From Laspinema palackyanum D2c (GTDB taxonomy: Bacteria; Cyanobacteriota; Cyanobacteriia; Cyanobacteriales; Laspinemataceae): a DNA stretch of 64,000 nt. Below, piece after piece: positions 18,685 to 27,613 of the stretch. The first letter of the stretch is position 1; the number at the start of each line of letters is the position of its first letter. The stretch lies in the NCBI RefSeq assembly GCF_025370875.1, contig NZ_JAMXFD010000018.1, positions 1 through 64,000 on the forward strand, read 5' to 3'. The notes beneath the pieces were generated by a model, which was given only the letters and a program-made list of their open reading frames with translations, ran no database searches and had not been told where the DNA came from. A program made the position numbers and the translations under genes.

Positions 18685-18780
18685 TAATACCAAATCCCGG
18701 TATCAAAAGTCATTTTTATAGACTAGCCCGCGCAGGCGGGCTTTGTCCGTATAGCCCCAGGCTTTAGCCTGCGGGCTAAA
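18685..18780. repeat. Copy of the GC-palindrome dispersed repeat between rne and rnhB
   Basis: It begins with TAATACCAAATCCCGG and contains GCCCGCGCAGGCGGGC and the TAGCCCCAGGCT... segment also found at 14015-14109. It lacks the opposite 28-bp arm. The element lies inside the rne-rnhB intergenic region, so it may be transcribed if there is readthrough. Confidence 0.8.
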
Positions 18781-18800
18781 GCGTAGGTATAAACAAAAAG

Positions 18801-18839
18801 ATTGTCCTTGGAGAAGTGGAAAGACTCTCCAAGGACAAT
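18801..18839 (-). terminator. Rho-independent terminator of rne
   Basis: A perfect 14-bp stem (18801-18814 with 18826-18839, core ATTGTCCTTGGAGA) with an 11-nt loop is followed on the minus strand by CTTTTTGTTT. It lies 17 bp beyond the rne stop codon, so rnhB probably needs its own promoter or readthrough. Confidence 0.88.
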
Positions 18840-18855
18840 ATTGAATCAAACCGAA

Positions 18856-20946
18856 CTAACTGTCGGAGGCAGAAGAACGACGACGGCGACGACGAATGGC
18901 GACTCCAGCCGAATTATCCTCATTGTCTTCCTCATAGGATGCGGAAATGTCTTCATCATCATCAGCATCTGGTTCAGCCTCTGCCTGATGAACTGGAGCA
19001 AAATTCTCCTCGGGAGACTCCTCCTCGGGAGACTCCTCCTCTACATCCGCCTCTGCGATCGGTTCTTCATCGTCAAAACTCGGTTCCGAGAAAGAAGAAA
19101 CCGACTCTCCCGGTTCCGTCACGGAGATCACGGCTGATTTGGGAGGTTTCACCTCATCTTCCCGGAGGATCAACGGAGAAATCCCCATCAGCGCATAGAC
19201 ATCTTGCTCTTCCGGCGTCATTTCGACGTGAATCACCTCTGCCGGTTCGTTCACCTTGTCATAATCGCGGATCCGGCGACCCCGTTCCGAGCGATCGGGA
19301 CGATCCTCCTTCGACGATCGCAAATCTCGGTCATTCGTCAGCGCATACGCAGGAGCAGCCACGTAAGGTTCCGGTTCCGTCCATTCCGGTTTCGGTTCTC
19401 GACTCCCCGGTAGGATCGGCGAGATACTGCGAACCGCAGCAGGAGTTTTTACCGCTGTTTCCTCGGTTGCTTCCCCTTCACCCCCATCTAAGCGACGACG
19501 ACGGCGACGGCGAGGGCCTCCTGGACCCAATTCTTGATAGCTGGGATGATTGAGCAGATCCAACTCCGAGACTTCTGTCGTTGCCTCATAATCGGGGATA
19601 TCGCGGACAGTGGGTTCCGGGACGCGAGTTTCCTTAACTGGCGAGGGGACCACCAGGCGATCGCTCACATCGGGGAGAATCGGCTGACTCGGTTCAATCG
19701 GACTGTCTCCTTCTCCCGGCAGATGCACATGATGTCCTGACCCTCCACAAGTCGGACAAGAGCGACTAAACAATTCATACACATTCTGACCTTGGCGCTT
19801 GCGGGTCAGTTCAACCAACCCCAACTCCGAGAGTTGAGCAATTTGCGGTCGATTTTTATCCGCTTTCAGGGCCTTATTGAAATGCTCCAGAACCTGCAAT
19901 TGGTCGCGACGGGAGTCCATATCAATAAAATCGACAATAATCACCCCAGCGATATTCCGTAACCGCAATTGACGGGCGATTTCCGTTGCCGCTTCACAGT
20001 TGGTCCATAACACCGTTTCCCGGGAAGTCGCCGATCGCGTAAACGAACCCGAGTTAACATCAATCACCGTCAGCGCTTCTGTCGGCTCAATAATAATGTA
20101 ACCCCCAGACGGTAAATCCACCCTCGGTTTCAGCGCTTCGCGAATCGCCGCATTTACCCGGAAATATTCCAAAATCGGAGTGCGCTCGCGGTGTTCATCA
20201 ATTAACACCCCTGGCGGCGTCTTACCCTCATTCCAACTCATCAACTGTTGCTTGACGCGCTTCACCCCAGTGCTGGCATCAACCACAATCCGATTCACAT
20301 CAGCGCTGTACATATCCCGAAGCACGCGCTGAATAAAATCATCATCTCGATTCAACAGTGCCGGAGGACGAATTGTCGCCGCTTCCCGTTGCACATCCTC
20401 CCACTGTTTTTGGAGAAACTCTAAATCTTCTAAAATCGCCTCTTCCCCGACCCCTTCAGCTTCCGTGCGGACTAACAGTCCCATCCCTGCTGGCTTAATT
20501 AAAATAGCTAAGGCTCGGAGTCGATTCCGTTCCGCTTCTGTGCGGATCCGGCGAGAGAGATTCACCCCACGACCGAACGGCATTAGGACCAGATAGCGAC
20601 CAGGAAGAGTAATATTCCCAGTCAGACGGGGGCCCTTATTTCCCGTCGGTTCCTTCATGACTTGGACCAGAACTTTTTGTTGGGGTGACAACAGTTCCGT
20701 AATGGCTCCAGACGAGCGTTTTAAGCGTAACGGTCCAAGGTCAGTAACGTGAATAAATCCATTGCGGTCCGGATCGCCGATGTTAACAAAGGCTGCATCT
20801 ATCCCCGGTAGGACGTTTTCCACTACTCCGAGATAGATATCACTGACTTGATGCGTTCCGGTGGCGACGACGAGTTCCTGAATCTGATCTTCAGAAAAAA
20901 CAGCAGCAATTCTATACTGCTCTGCGATAATAATTTGCTTCGACAT
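18856..20946 (-). CDS. rne: Ribonuclease E/G, cyanobacterial type
   Basis: The protein has 696 residues. The N-terminal 400 form the catalytic half with an S1 RNA-binding domain (DIYLGVVENVLPGIDAAFV), the 5' sensor and RNase H-like region, and the DNase I-like region with the metal aspartates (IDVNSGSF and VIIVDFIDMD). SCPTCGGSGHH is the Zn-link cysteine motif that joins two subunits. The C-terminal 290 residues are acidic, disordered and proline-rich. They contain an Arg tract (GPRRRRRRRLDG) and end in IRRRRRRSSASDS. That tail matches the conserved cyanobacterial nonapeptide reported to bind polynucleotide phosphorylase, so this enzyme should nucleate a degradosome. A 1-kb gene-free stretch lies upstream. 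Confidence 0.96.
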   Translation of the reverse strand: MSKQIIIAEQYRIAAVFSEDQIQELVVATGTHQVSDIYLGVVENVLPGIDAAFVNIGDPDRNGFIHVTDLGPLRLKRSSGAITELLSPQQKVLVQVMKEPTGNKGPRLTGNITLPGRYLVLMPFGRGVNLSRRIRTEAERNRLRALAILIKPAGMGLLVRTEAEGVGEEAILEDLEFLQKQWEDVQREAATIRPPALLNRDDDFIQRVLRDMYSADVNRIVVDASTGVKRVKQQLMSWNEGKTPPGVLIDEHRERTPILEYFRVNAAIREALKPRVDLPSGGYIIIEPTEALTVIDVNSGSFTRSATSRETVLWTNCEAATEIARQLRLRNIAGVIIVDFIDMDSRRDQLQVLEHFNKALKADKNRPQIAQLSELGLVELTRKRQGQNVYELFSRSCPTCGGSGHHVHLPGEGDSPIEPSQPILPDVSDRLVVPSPVKETRVPEPTVRDIPDYEATTEVSELDLLNHPSYQELGPGGPRRRRRRRLDGGEGEATEETAVKTPAAVRSISPILPGSREPKPEWTEPEPYVAAPAYALTNDRDLRSSKEDRPDRSERGRRIRDYDKVNEPAEVIHVEMTPEEQDVYALMGISPLILREDEVKPPKSAVISVTEPGESVSSFSEPSFDDEEPIAEADVEEESPEEESPEENFAPVHQAEAEPDADDDEDISASYEEDNEDNSAGVAIRRRRRRSSASDS

Positions 20947-21951
20947 TCAATTTCCTCAAAACTTGGCTATGAGCTATCACCAACAGAGACCTTTAATGGA
21001 GTCTCTACGTTTACTGGGTTCGCTCGTGGCATCAAAAGCCCAGTACGACCGATGACCGCTTCCTATGTAGCTATAGAAAAAACGAAACTTGATTTTCTAG
21101 GGTGTCGGGACAGTAGAGGGAAGACAACAAGGGTTCTTGACAAAATTTATGCTGGCGAAAGCGAATTGCTTTGGGCATCAAACCCAGTTTTTTGTCCTGT
21201 TTATCTAATACTGAACCGACCCACTAGGGCGGAAAATTAATCTTTGATATCCCTCGTTGGGTCCAAGCTAGAGCTATTGCTGAAAAGCCCGTGACCGAAG
21301 CGATCGAATCAATAGCTACGATGAAAAGGGTATCCCGACTACATTCGTAGAATACTTTGGATTCCCTCTGGCAAAAGATTGGGTATCCAATCCCTCTTAT
21401 GGAACTGGCAAAGAATACATCTAAATTCTGAAAGTTTTGGCGGCAGGGAATGATTGCCAGCATCTCGTGCTTGGCATCTGGTGTGGAAGAAGGTCGTAGA
21501 ACTGCTAAATTTCGCCTCTCTACGGTTTGTCCAGCCACAACTACCGAGGTGATGATTGCCCCTTTGACACTGTAGTGACTGTATAGAGAACAGAAAGTTG
21601 GAAATTAATCTTGACAAATTTACCCTGAACGGCTTCGCACTTAGCCAGAAAGGGGTATCACAACATAAGGGTCCGACAGGAGAACAGCGACCGGCTCTGT
21701 CTCTGTTGCTTTCTCAAAACTTGACCCGTTTTAAAGGTCCCTTGGCTGTTTGTCTTGATCGAATGCTCTCTATGACGATGGCTCTTTTAAAAGGCCCCTC
21801 GACTTTCTACCCTCTGCTGACTCAATTTGGACGAGTTTAAGGCAGGAAACCCTAAACTTTCTCAAAGACTGAGTTTATGTAGCTTCAGGTAGCGATGGGT
21901 TGGGCCATCGGGTTATATCTTAGCAGAATCTAGGATAGCGGTAAATAAATT
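20947..21951. other. About 1 kb without genes upstream of rne (possible long leader)
   Basis: None of the small ORFs here look real. Three short inverted repeats share a TTTAAA- or TTAA-like loop: GAGAC/GTCTC at 20986-21005, GACC/GGTC at 21723-21739, and the near-palindrome GGCTCTTTTAAAAGGCC at 21780-21796. A 33-bp block near 21190 matches 62503-62535 at 28 of 33 positions. As RNase E is often autoregulated through its leader, this could be a long 5' UTR. Confidence 0.5.
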
Positions 21952-24588
21952 TCAGATTTCAGCCAAAATTAACTGTTTTCGGTGAGCGTGCAACAACTCA
22001 AACTCCCGTTTTGCCATCCTTTCAAACATATAGAGGATATGGGTAGGACGTAATAGGGTCCCGTCGTGACGGCAACTGCCAAGAACGCGGAGGGTGCAAG
22101 TCAAGGCATCGGCTGACACTTCAACTTGTTCCAATTCAAAGAGGCGATCGCGCAGATTCACCCATTTGATTTTCCCTCTTTTGGTCGTATGTTCCCATTC
22201 AATTTCCTCAGCAGCCAGGATTTCCGAGATCCACTGCTGCCAGTCTGACCCTTGCAAAGCGACCTCCGGATCTGACGAGGGGGTTAACCCCAATCGCAGG
22301 ATATACTCCGCTTGGTCCAGGAGTTGACTCGCCGAAGGCGCTTTCACCGCCACCGACTCAATCCGATGAATCGGCAGGTCTGCCGGAAGTTGAGCACTCA
22401 ACCTTTCCCGGAATTCCTCGGGATCCATGAGTTCAGTCAGTTCAAAATCTACGATTTCGCTTTCCGAGGTGTAACCCAGGGTGAGGGCGTTCGCCGGTGA
22501 AATTCGAGGTCCCGGATGATATCCTCCAGTGAAGGAGATCGGTAAATCCGCTCGACGGACGGCGCGATCGAATAATCGGAGTAAATCCAGATGGCTGACC
22601 AGTGCCATGTCACCCATTTTACCCATCCACAGACGCAATCGTTGGACGCGATCGATGTTAGGCGAAAAGTGACCGGCAAATGCAGGAATCGGCAGGGGTG
22701 CAACAACGATATTGTGACCAAAGTCAACACCACAGACCCCACAATGGGAGCAACCCTCAAAAGAACAGTCGGGAACCGTTGCCGCTGCCAGTGCCAGCTT
22801 GAGATCTTCTTTCAACCAGTTTTTATCAATTCCGGTATCTAGGACATCCCAGGGCAGAGGAGCATCGAGACGAGCGTCTAAGTCGGTGCCAGTGCCGTCC
22901 ATGACGTTCCATTCGCCACTTTCGACTTGCCGGTATTTCCAGCTTAAATCAGATTCAGCGATCGCCTGGGTCCAGGCTCCAAAAGCCCGGTCCAAACTCT
23001 CCCACCAAGAATCCATCCCAGCACCCAGTTCCCAAGCCCGACGCACCACTGGCGCTAACCGGCGATCGCCACGGCCCACAAAATCTTCCATCGCCGAAAT
23101 CCGCACATCCGTAAAATTGGCCTTTACCCCTCGCATCCGGCGAAATTCCTGGCGAAGCAAGTCTTGCTTCCGCAAAAATTCAGCCGTGGAGACAGAATGC
23201 CATTGGAACGGAGTATGGGGTTTCGGCGTAAAGTTAGAAATGGTCAACGTGACCTCTAACCGCTTCCCTCCTAGGGTACGACATTCTTGCTGGAGCCAAT
23301 GGACGGTTTCGGCAATTCCGAGAACATCCGCGTCGGTTTCTCCAGGTAAGCCGATCATAAAATAAAGTTTGACTTTATTCCAGCCCTGTTCGTAAGCGGT
23401 TTTAATGCCCCGCCACAATTCTTCGTTGGTCAGTCCTTTATTAATGATATCCCGCATCCGCTGCGTTCCTGCTTCGGGGGCAAAAGTCAACCCACTGGTG
23501 CGGGTGCCCCCGAGGATATTGGCAATATTTTCATCAAAGCGATCGACCCGTTGCGACGGCAGGGACAGGGAAATATTTTGGTCCTTGAGTCGGTTTTTAA
23601 TTTCCATTCCCACCGCAGGCAAGGCGAGATAGTCGGAACAACTCAGGGACAACAGGGAAAATTCGTTATAGCCGGTGGCCCTCATTCCGGCTTCGATCGC
23701 CTCGATTACCTGGTCTGGATCCACATCGCGGGCAGGACGGGTGAGCATTCCCGGTTGACAGAACCGACAACCGCGAGTGCATCCTCGGCGAATTTCCATT
23801 GTCAGGCGATCGTGCACCGTTTCCACATAAGGCACTAACCCGATGGAATAGGCGGGAATCGGGGTGGCAACTCGGCGCAAGACCCGTTTCGGTACCCCGG
23901 GACGGTTGGGATGCACGGATCCATCCTCCGCCATATCGTAGAACTGGGGAACGTACACCCCCGGAACTTGGGCTAAATCAAACAGTAATTCTTCCCGAGT
24001 CAATCCCGCAGCTTTGCCTTCTTCAAGCACTAACCCAATTTCCGGCAGGAGTTCTTCCCCATCACCGAGGGCGATAAAGTCAAAAAACTCCGCGTAGGGT
24101 TCTGGATTAGAGGTGGCAGTTTGGCCCCCAGCAAAAACTAGGGGCCAGCTTCCGGTTTCCACGTTCCAGGGACCTGGACTAGAACGCTCTTGGGCGGTGA
24201 GGGGAATGCCCCCTAGGTCCAACATTTCTAAGATATTGGTGGCCCCCAGTTCATAACTGAGACTGAATCCGAGGATGTCAAATTCCGGCAGCGATCGCTT
24301 GGACTCCACGGAAAATAACGGAGTCTGAGTATTTCGCAGCTTCAAAACCAGGTCCGCACCGGGTAAATAGGAGCGATCGCAAAGCTGTCGCGGTTGGGCA
24401 TTCAAAATATTGTATAGAATCAGATGCCCTAAATTGGAGGCTCCTACCTCATAGACTTCTGGATAAGTGAGCACCCAACGCACAGCGGCACTGTCCCAAG
24501 GTTTATGCACCGCCCCCAACTCATTACCCAGATAACGAGCGGGTTGTAATATGTCTGGGGTGAGGAGTTTCTCTACTGCAACTGACAC
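21952..24588 (-). CDS. TIGR03960-type radical SAM protein with DUF2344 C-terminal domain
   Basis: This 878-residue protein from a GTG start is full length. Residues up to about 220 resemble a B12-binding-like region (FAGGQTATSNPEPYAEFFDF). The radical SAM core follows, with the 4Fe-4S cysteines in RRGCTRGCRFCQPG (residues about 264-277). The last 230 residues are the DUF2344 (TIGR03936) domain, containing MALVSHLDLLRLFDRAVRRA. A second Cys cluster (CSFEGCSHCGVCGVDF, about 617-632) may hold another cluster or metal. The reaction of this family is not established to my knowledge. It lies upstream of rne on the same strand, an order common in cyanobacteria, suggesting a link with RNA metabolism or translation; this is inferred. 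Confidence 0.9.
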   Translation of the reverse strand: MSVAVEKLLTPDILQPARYLGNELGAVHKPWDSAAVRWVLTYPEVYEVGASNLGHLILYNILNAQPRQLCDRSYLPGADLVLKLRNTQTPLFSVESKRSLPEFDILGFSLSYELGATNILEMLDLGGIPLTAQERSSPGPWNVETGSWPLVFAGGQTATSNPEPYAEFFDFIALGDGEELLPEIGLVLEEGKAAGLTREELLFDLAQVPGVYVPQFYDMAEDGSVHPNRPGVPKRVLRRVATPIPAYSIGLVPYVETVHDRLTMEIRRGCTRGCRFCQPGMLTRPARDVDPDQVIEAIEAGMRATGYNEFSLLSLSCSDYLALPAVGMEIKNRLKDQNISLSLPSQRVDRFDENIANILGGTRTSGLTFAPEAGTQRMRDIINKGLTNEELWRGIKTAYEQGWNKVKLYFMIGLPGETDADVLGIAETVHWLQQECRTLGGKRLEVTLTISNFTPKPHTPFQWHSVSTAEFLRKQDLLRQEFRRMRGVKANFTDVRISAMEDFVGRGDRRLAPVVRRAWELGAGMDSWWESLDRAFGAWTQAIAESDLSWKYRQVESGEWNVMDGTGTDLDARLDAPLPWDVLDTGIDKNWLKEDLKLALAAATVPDCSFEGCSHCGVCGVDFGHNIVVAPLPIPAFAGHFSPNIDRVQRLRLWMGKMGDMALVSHLDLLRLFDRAVRRADLPISFTGGYHPGPRISPANALTLGYTSESEIVDFELTELMDPEEFRERLSAQLPADLPIHRIESVAVKAPSASQLLDQAEYILRLGLTPSSDPEVALQGSDWQQWISEILAAEEIEWEHTTKRGKIKWVNLRDRLFELEQVEVSADALTCTLRVLGSCRHDGTLLRPTHILYMFERMAKREFELLHAHRKQLILAEI

Positions 24589-24917
24589 GGCAACTCTCTA
24601 CTTTCTAAGGGTTCTCGATGCCCTTCATCAGGGCCCAGTCACATCCAGTCCATACGGATGCGCCATTCGAGCCTCTTTATTTTATACGGTTGTCGGGAAG
24701 GATGAATGGGTTATTGGTTATTGGTCATTGGTTATTGGTCATTGGTCATTGGTTGTTGGGGGTTGAGCGATGAGTATTCAACAATCCAAAGGACAAAGGA
24801 CAAACCCCCAGGTTTTCATGCATTCCGGGAATTTGCCCCTATTGAAATAGCGCTTTTAGACATCCTTAAGTTAATCGAATCAAAGCTAAATATACGTTTA
24901 ACAGTTCAAAAAGGATT
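24589..24917. other. Intergenic region with short tandem repeat
   Basis: The region contains the 7-bp tandem repeat described separately and no convincing gene. It carries the promoter side of the radical SAM gene on the minus strand and the 3' end of the STAS gene. Confidence 0.4.
24711..24759. repeat. Seven tandem copies of a 7-bp unit (TTATTGG/TCATTGG)
   Basis: Copies at 24711, 24718, 24725, 24732, 24739, 24746 and 24753 read TTATTGG, TTATTGG, TCATTGG, TTATTGG, TCATTGG, TCATTGG and TTGTTGG. It is a microsatellite of a kind common in filamentous cyanobacteria, and copy number may vary between strains. Confidence 0.95.
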
Positions 24918-25253
24918 TTAATTCAAAACGGCTTCAAATTCCGCCCGAGTTTCAAATAGCTCAAATACCCGATCAAGTTGAGTAATTTCAAAAATAATCC
25001 GAATCGAGGGAGAGACGCCACATAAACTAAAACGGCGGTTGAGCCGGTGAGCCAGACTCATCGCTGAAACTAACGCCATCAGACCCGCACTATCCAGAAA
25101 ATTCACATTTTCCATATCCACCAGAACCGTAGAAGGGATCGAAGACTGCACGACTGAGGTCAGTTGAGTTTGAAGTGCAGCAGCATTCGAGGCATTGAAT
25201 TCACCCTGTAACCGAACGAAGCTAATTTCGGGACTGGCAACATTAGTAAGCAT
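24918..25253 (-). CDS. STAS-domain protein (anti-sigma factor antagonist type)
   Basis: The 111-residue product is a single STAS domain. The signature VDMENVNFLDSAGLMALVSAM contains the serine (in DSAG) that is phosphorylated in SpoIIAA and RsbV proteins. The ATG at 25253 has GAGGT upstream. It probably binds or releases a serine-kinase/anti-sigma partner, or reports on partner-switching pathways. No kinase or phosphatase gene is adjacent, so its partners are unknown. It is transcribed alone. Confidence 0.85.
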   Translation of the reverse strand: MLTNVASPEISFVRLQGEFNASNAAALQTQLTSVVQSSIPSTVLVDMENVNFLDSAGLMALVSAMSLAHRLNRRFSLCGVSPSIRIIFEITQLDRVFELFETRAEFEAVLN

Positions 25254-25575
25254 TTGTTTAACCTCGACTGAAGTCTATTTTTGGTAAATTTAACATCTTG
25301 TTTTTATACTCTAGTCTAGGTTCCTAAAAATCTCCTATAGAAGGGGAGTGGTTTCGTAGAATCTTTTTATTTAATCGAGGTTTTATAAAGTTTTCATTAA
25401 GAATGTCTAAAAGGTATTAAATTATACTCAATCGCCTCAGTAATTTCCACAAGTCCAGGAAAATTGGGTCCTGGATATGAATATCACAGACTATCCACTT
25501 TTGATGCGATCGAAATCACCAACAAAGGCCGCATCTTATCACTCGATCCGGTCAAGATTAAGCGGACAATGACAG
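25254..25575. other. Divergent intergenic region, no gene
   Basis: The gap separates the STAS gene (minus) from a small hypothetical gene (plus) and is AT-rich. A short frame open from 25464 overlaps the next gene in another phase and looks like noise. I see no structure beyond promoter-like AT stretches. Confidence 0.35.
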
Positions 25576-25797
25576 ATGTATCGAATTCTCCCGATCGCCC
25601 CCCTGCGAGGTACCGCCGTGATTCGTCAACTGGTAGAGAAAGCGCTCTATATCAAGCAGCTAACTCCAGATATCGAAAATGGTATCAACTCTGAGTTAAG
25701 CCGCCTTGGTTATATCGATGATGTAGATTATGAAGCCCTGGAATTATTAATGGCAGAAATGGATGCAGGTCGCATTCAATTAGTCGCAAGTCGCTAA
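25576..25797 (+). CDS. 73-residue conserved cyanobacterial hypothetical protein
   Basis: The predicted protein (MYRILPIAPLRGTAVIRQLV...) is small, helical and acidic toward the end, with no signal peptide or membrane segment. The segment ENGINSELSRLGYIDDVDYEALELLMAEMDAG has the look of a real folded protein, and I believe similar small proteins exist in other cyanobacteria, but I know no function. It has an ATG start; an overlapping frame reading from 25464 is less plausible. A structured hairpin lies just downstream, before the aminotransferase gene. Confidence 0.6.
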   Translation: MYRILPIAPLRGTAVIRQLVEKALYIKQLTPDIENGINSELSRLGYIDDVDYEALELLMAEMDAGRIQLVASR

Positions 25798-25849
25798 AAC
25801 ATCCAACGCGATCGCCTCCAAAACCAACCCCCAACTCAAAAACAGCCTT

Positions 25850-25900
25850 CAATCGGTTGCAACCCCTGAATCGGGGTGCATTAGACCCGCCAACCGATTG
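25850..25900 (+). promoter_or_regulatory. Two-tier hairpin in the aminotransferase leader region
   Basis: An outer 10-bp perfect stem pairs 25850-25859 (CAATCGGTTG) with 25891-25900 (CAACCGATTG). Inside it, ACCCC (25862-25866) pairs with GGGGT (25873-25877). It lies 53 bp after the small hypothetical gene and 123 bp before the aminotransferase start. There is no U-run, so it may be a leader element or an RNA stabiliser. It does not match a riboswitch I know. Confidence 0.5.
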
Positions 25901-26022
25901 CTCAGGTCCCTGTCTGACGGGATGGGTTTCCCCCGGTAAAAAAGAAACTTTAAGGGATCAAAAAGTGCGGTAAACTGTCTTCAGGTTTTTTATGCTGACC
26001 TGGATCGGGTTGTCACGTCGTC

Positions 26023-27195
26023 ATGCAGTTTGCCAAACGTTTAGAGAAAATTCCTCCCTATCTATTTGCGGAGATTGACCGCAAGCGCAACGAACTCATC
26101 GCCCAAGGGATTGACATCATTAATATGGGAGTCGGCGATCCGGACAAACCGACGCCTGCACATATTCTTCAGGCTATGCATGAGGCGATCGAGGATCCCG
26201 CAACCCATAACTATCCCCCGTATCAGGGAACGCAGGAGTTCCGGGAAGCAGCGGTGCAGTGGATGGAGAAACGGTTTGGGGTGAAAGGATTAGACCCAGA
26301 CCAAGAAATTGTCTCTTCAATTGGCTCAAAAGAAGCGATTCATAATACCTTTTTAGCCTTTGTGGAACCGGGAGACTATACCTTAATTCCGGACCCGGGT
26401 TACCCGGTTTATCGTTCCTCGACCCTGTTTGCCGGTGGCGAACCCTATACCATGCCGCTGACACCAGAACGGGGATTTTTACCGGATTTAGAGGCGATTC
26501 CAGAAGAGGTGGCGCGGCAGACAAAATTATTGTGGATTAATTATCCTAGCAATCCCACTGGGGCGATCGCCTCTTTAGAATTTTTTGAAAAATTAGTGGC
26601 TTTTTGTCGCAAACATGACATCTTGTTATGCCACGATCATGCTTATGCAGAAATGGCTTACGACGGCTATAAACCCCCCAGCGTCTTAGAAGTACCCGGT
26701 GCCAAGGATGTCACCCTAGAATTCCACAGTTTGTCGAAAGCCTATAATATGACCGGATGGCGCATTGGCTTTGCTGTGGGGAATGCCAAAGGAATTCAAG
26801 GATTACGGCAGGTGAAATCGAATGTAGATTCGGGAGTGTTTAAGGCGATTCAAAGGGCTGCGATCGCCGGGTTTTCCACCACAGAAGAAGAACTGCAATC
26901 GGTGATTGCTGTGTATCAAAATCGCCGAGATATCTTAATCCAAGGGTTACAATCTCTAGGGTGGCCGATTTCACCCCCGAAAGCGACCTTATATGTCTGG
27001 ACTCCGGTTCCGCCGGGATATTCTTCGGCTGAGTTTGTCACCTTGCTCTTAGAAAAATGCGGAATTATCGTCCCACCGGGGAACGGATATGGTGCGGCAG
27101 GGGAAGGGTTTTTTAGAATTGCGTTAACTGTAACGGAAGAGAGAATAATAGAGGGGATTCACCGCATGAAAGATGCGGGAATTCGGTATCAATAA
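26023..27195 (+). CDS. Class I/II PLP aminotransferase, LL-diaminopimelate aminotransferase-like
   Basis: The 390-residue enzyme has fold-type I features throughout: INMGVGDPDKPTP, NYPPYQGTQEFREAA, INYPSNPTGA, the PLP-binding lysine in HSLSKAYNMTGWRIG, and RIALTVTEERI at the end. The sequence most resembles the LL-diaminopimelate aminotransferase group of the kind named DapC_direct, which converts tetrahydrodipicolinate to LL-DAP for lysine and peptidoglycan. Other class I enzymes (aspartate or alanine aminotransferases) share most motifs, so substrate is not certain. The ATG at 26023 fits the usual start MQFAKRLEKIPPY. The gene stands alone, with a hairpin in its leader. Confidence 0.8.
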   Translation: MQFAKRLEKIPPYLFAEIDRKRNELIAQGIDIINMGVGDPDKPTPAHILQAMHEAIEDPATHNYPPYQGTQEFREAAVQWMEKRFGVKGLDPDQEIVSSIGSKEAIHNTFLAFVEPGDYTLIPDPGYPVYRSSTLFAGGEPYTMPLTPERGFLPDLEAIPEEVARQTKLLWINYPSNPTGAIASLEFFEKLVAFCRKHDILLCHDHAYAEMAYDGYKPPSVLEVPGAKDVTLEFHSLSKAYNMTGWRIGFAVGNAKGIQGLRQVKSNVDSGVFKAIQRAAIAGFSTTEEELQSVIAVYQNRRDILIQGLQSLGWPISPPKATLYVWTPVPPGYSSAEFVTLLLEKCGIIVPPGNGYGAAGEGFFRIALTVTEERIIEGIHRMKDAGIRYQ

Positions 27196-27226
27196 TAAAA
27201 GCGGGTGCAGGAGTGGAAGACGACTG

Positions 27227-27613
27227 CTAACAGCCCTCAAATGCTTCAGGGTGAGCTTGCCAAACTTGTTGAACAAATGCTCTGAGGCGATCGTGGGCGA
27301 TCTGCGAAAACCCGGGTTCTGGAGGAGGAAAACTTTGGAGTTCCATCAATAAAGGAATCACTTCCGTATCTAAAGCCAAGCGGAATAAACTTTGAGGCCA
27401 AACCAAATCCGCCCCTTCGCGTAGATCATACAGTTCCCGGCATTCATCGGGAAAGGGTGGACGGGTCAGGACGGGACCCCCGGCCAACATCAGGGGTCGC
27501 AACCATAACATCGAACGAGTTGCCAAAATTTGAATCACTTCTGCATAGAGGCAAGTTTGGTGATGTTCAAGACAGACAATCTGGCAAGGTTGAAAAGAGC
27601 AAGAGAAATGCAT
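27227..27613 (-). CDS. 128-residue conserved hypothetical protein
   Basis: The family is not named that I know. Motifs such as VCLEHHQTCLYAEVIQIL, WLRPLML and YDLREGADLVWPQSLFRLALDTEVIPLL look like a real, well-folded cyanobacterial protein of about 120 residues. It is cytoplasmic, with no signal peptide or membrane segment. The ATG at 27613 is the only reasonable start. It is convergent with the aminotransferase gene, with 31 bp between stops. A 1-kb gene-free region lies upstream. Confidence 0.7.
   Translation of the reverse strand: MHFSCSFQPCQIVCLEHHQTCLYAEVIQILATRSMLWLRPLMLAGGPVLTRPPFPDECRELYDLREGADLVWPQSLFRLALDTEVIPLLMELQSFPPPEPGFSQIAHDRLRAFVQQVWQAHPEAFEGC

Noticed and set aside
18816-19553. 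245-residue open frame on the plus strand opposite rne
   Set aside because: It is the antisense of the Glu- and Arg-rich C-terminal tail of RNase E; its proline- and arginine-rich text comes from that bias.
20848-21240. 130-residue plus-strand frame overlapping the rne start
   Set aside because: It overlaps rne antisense, has no recognisable motif, and runs through the likely rne leader.
21224-21840. Three small frames (about 80-104 residues) in the rne-upstream gap
   Set aside because: The translations look random, the frames overlap one another in different phases, and there are no ribosome sites.
22799-23365. 188-residue open frame opposite the radical SAM gene
   Set aside because: It lies fully antisense to a well-supported gene and shows no protein family character.
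24711-24759. Possible CRISPR array
   Set aside because: The repeats are 7 bp and contiguous with no spacers; it is a simple tandem repeat.
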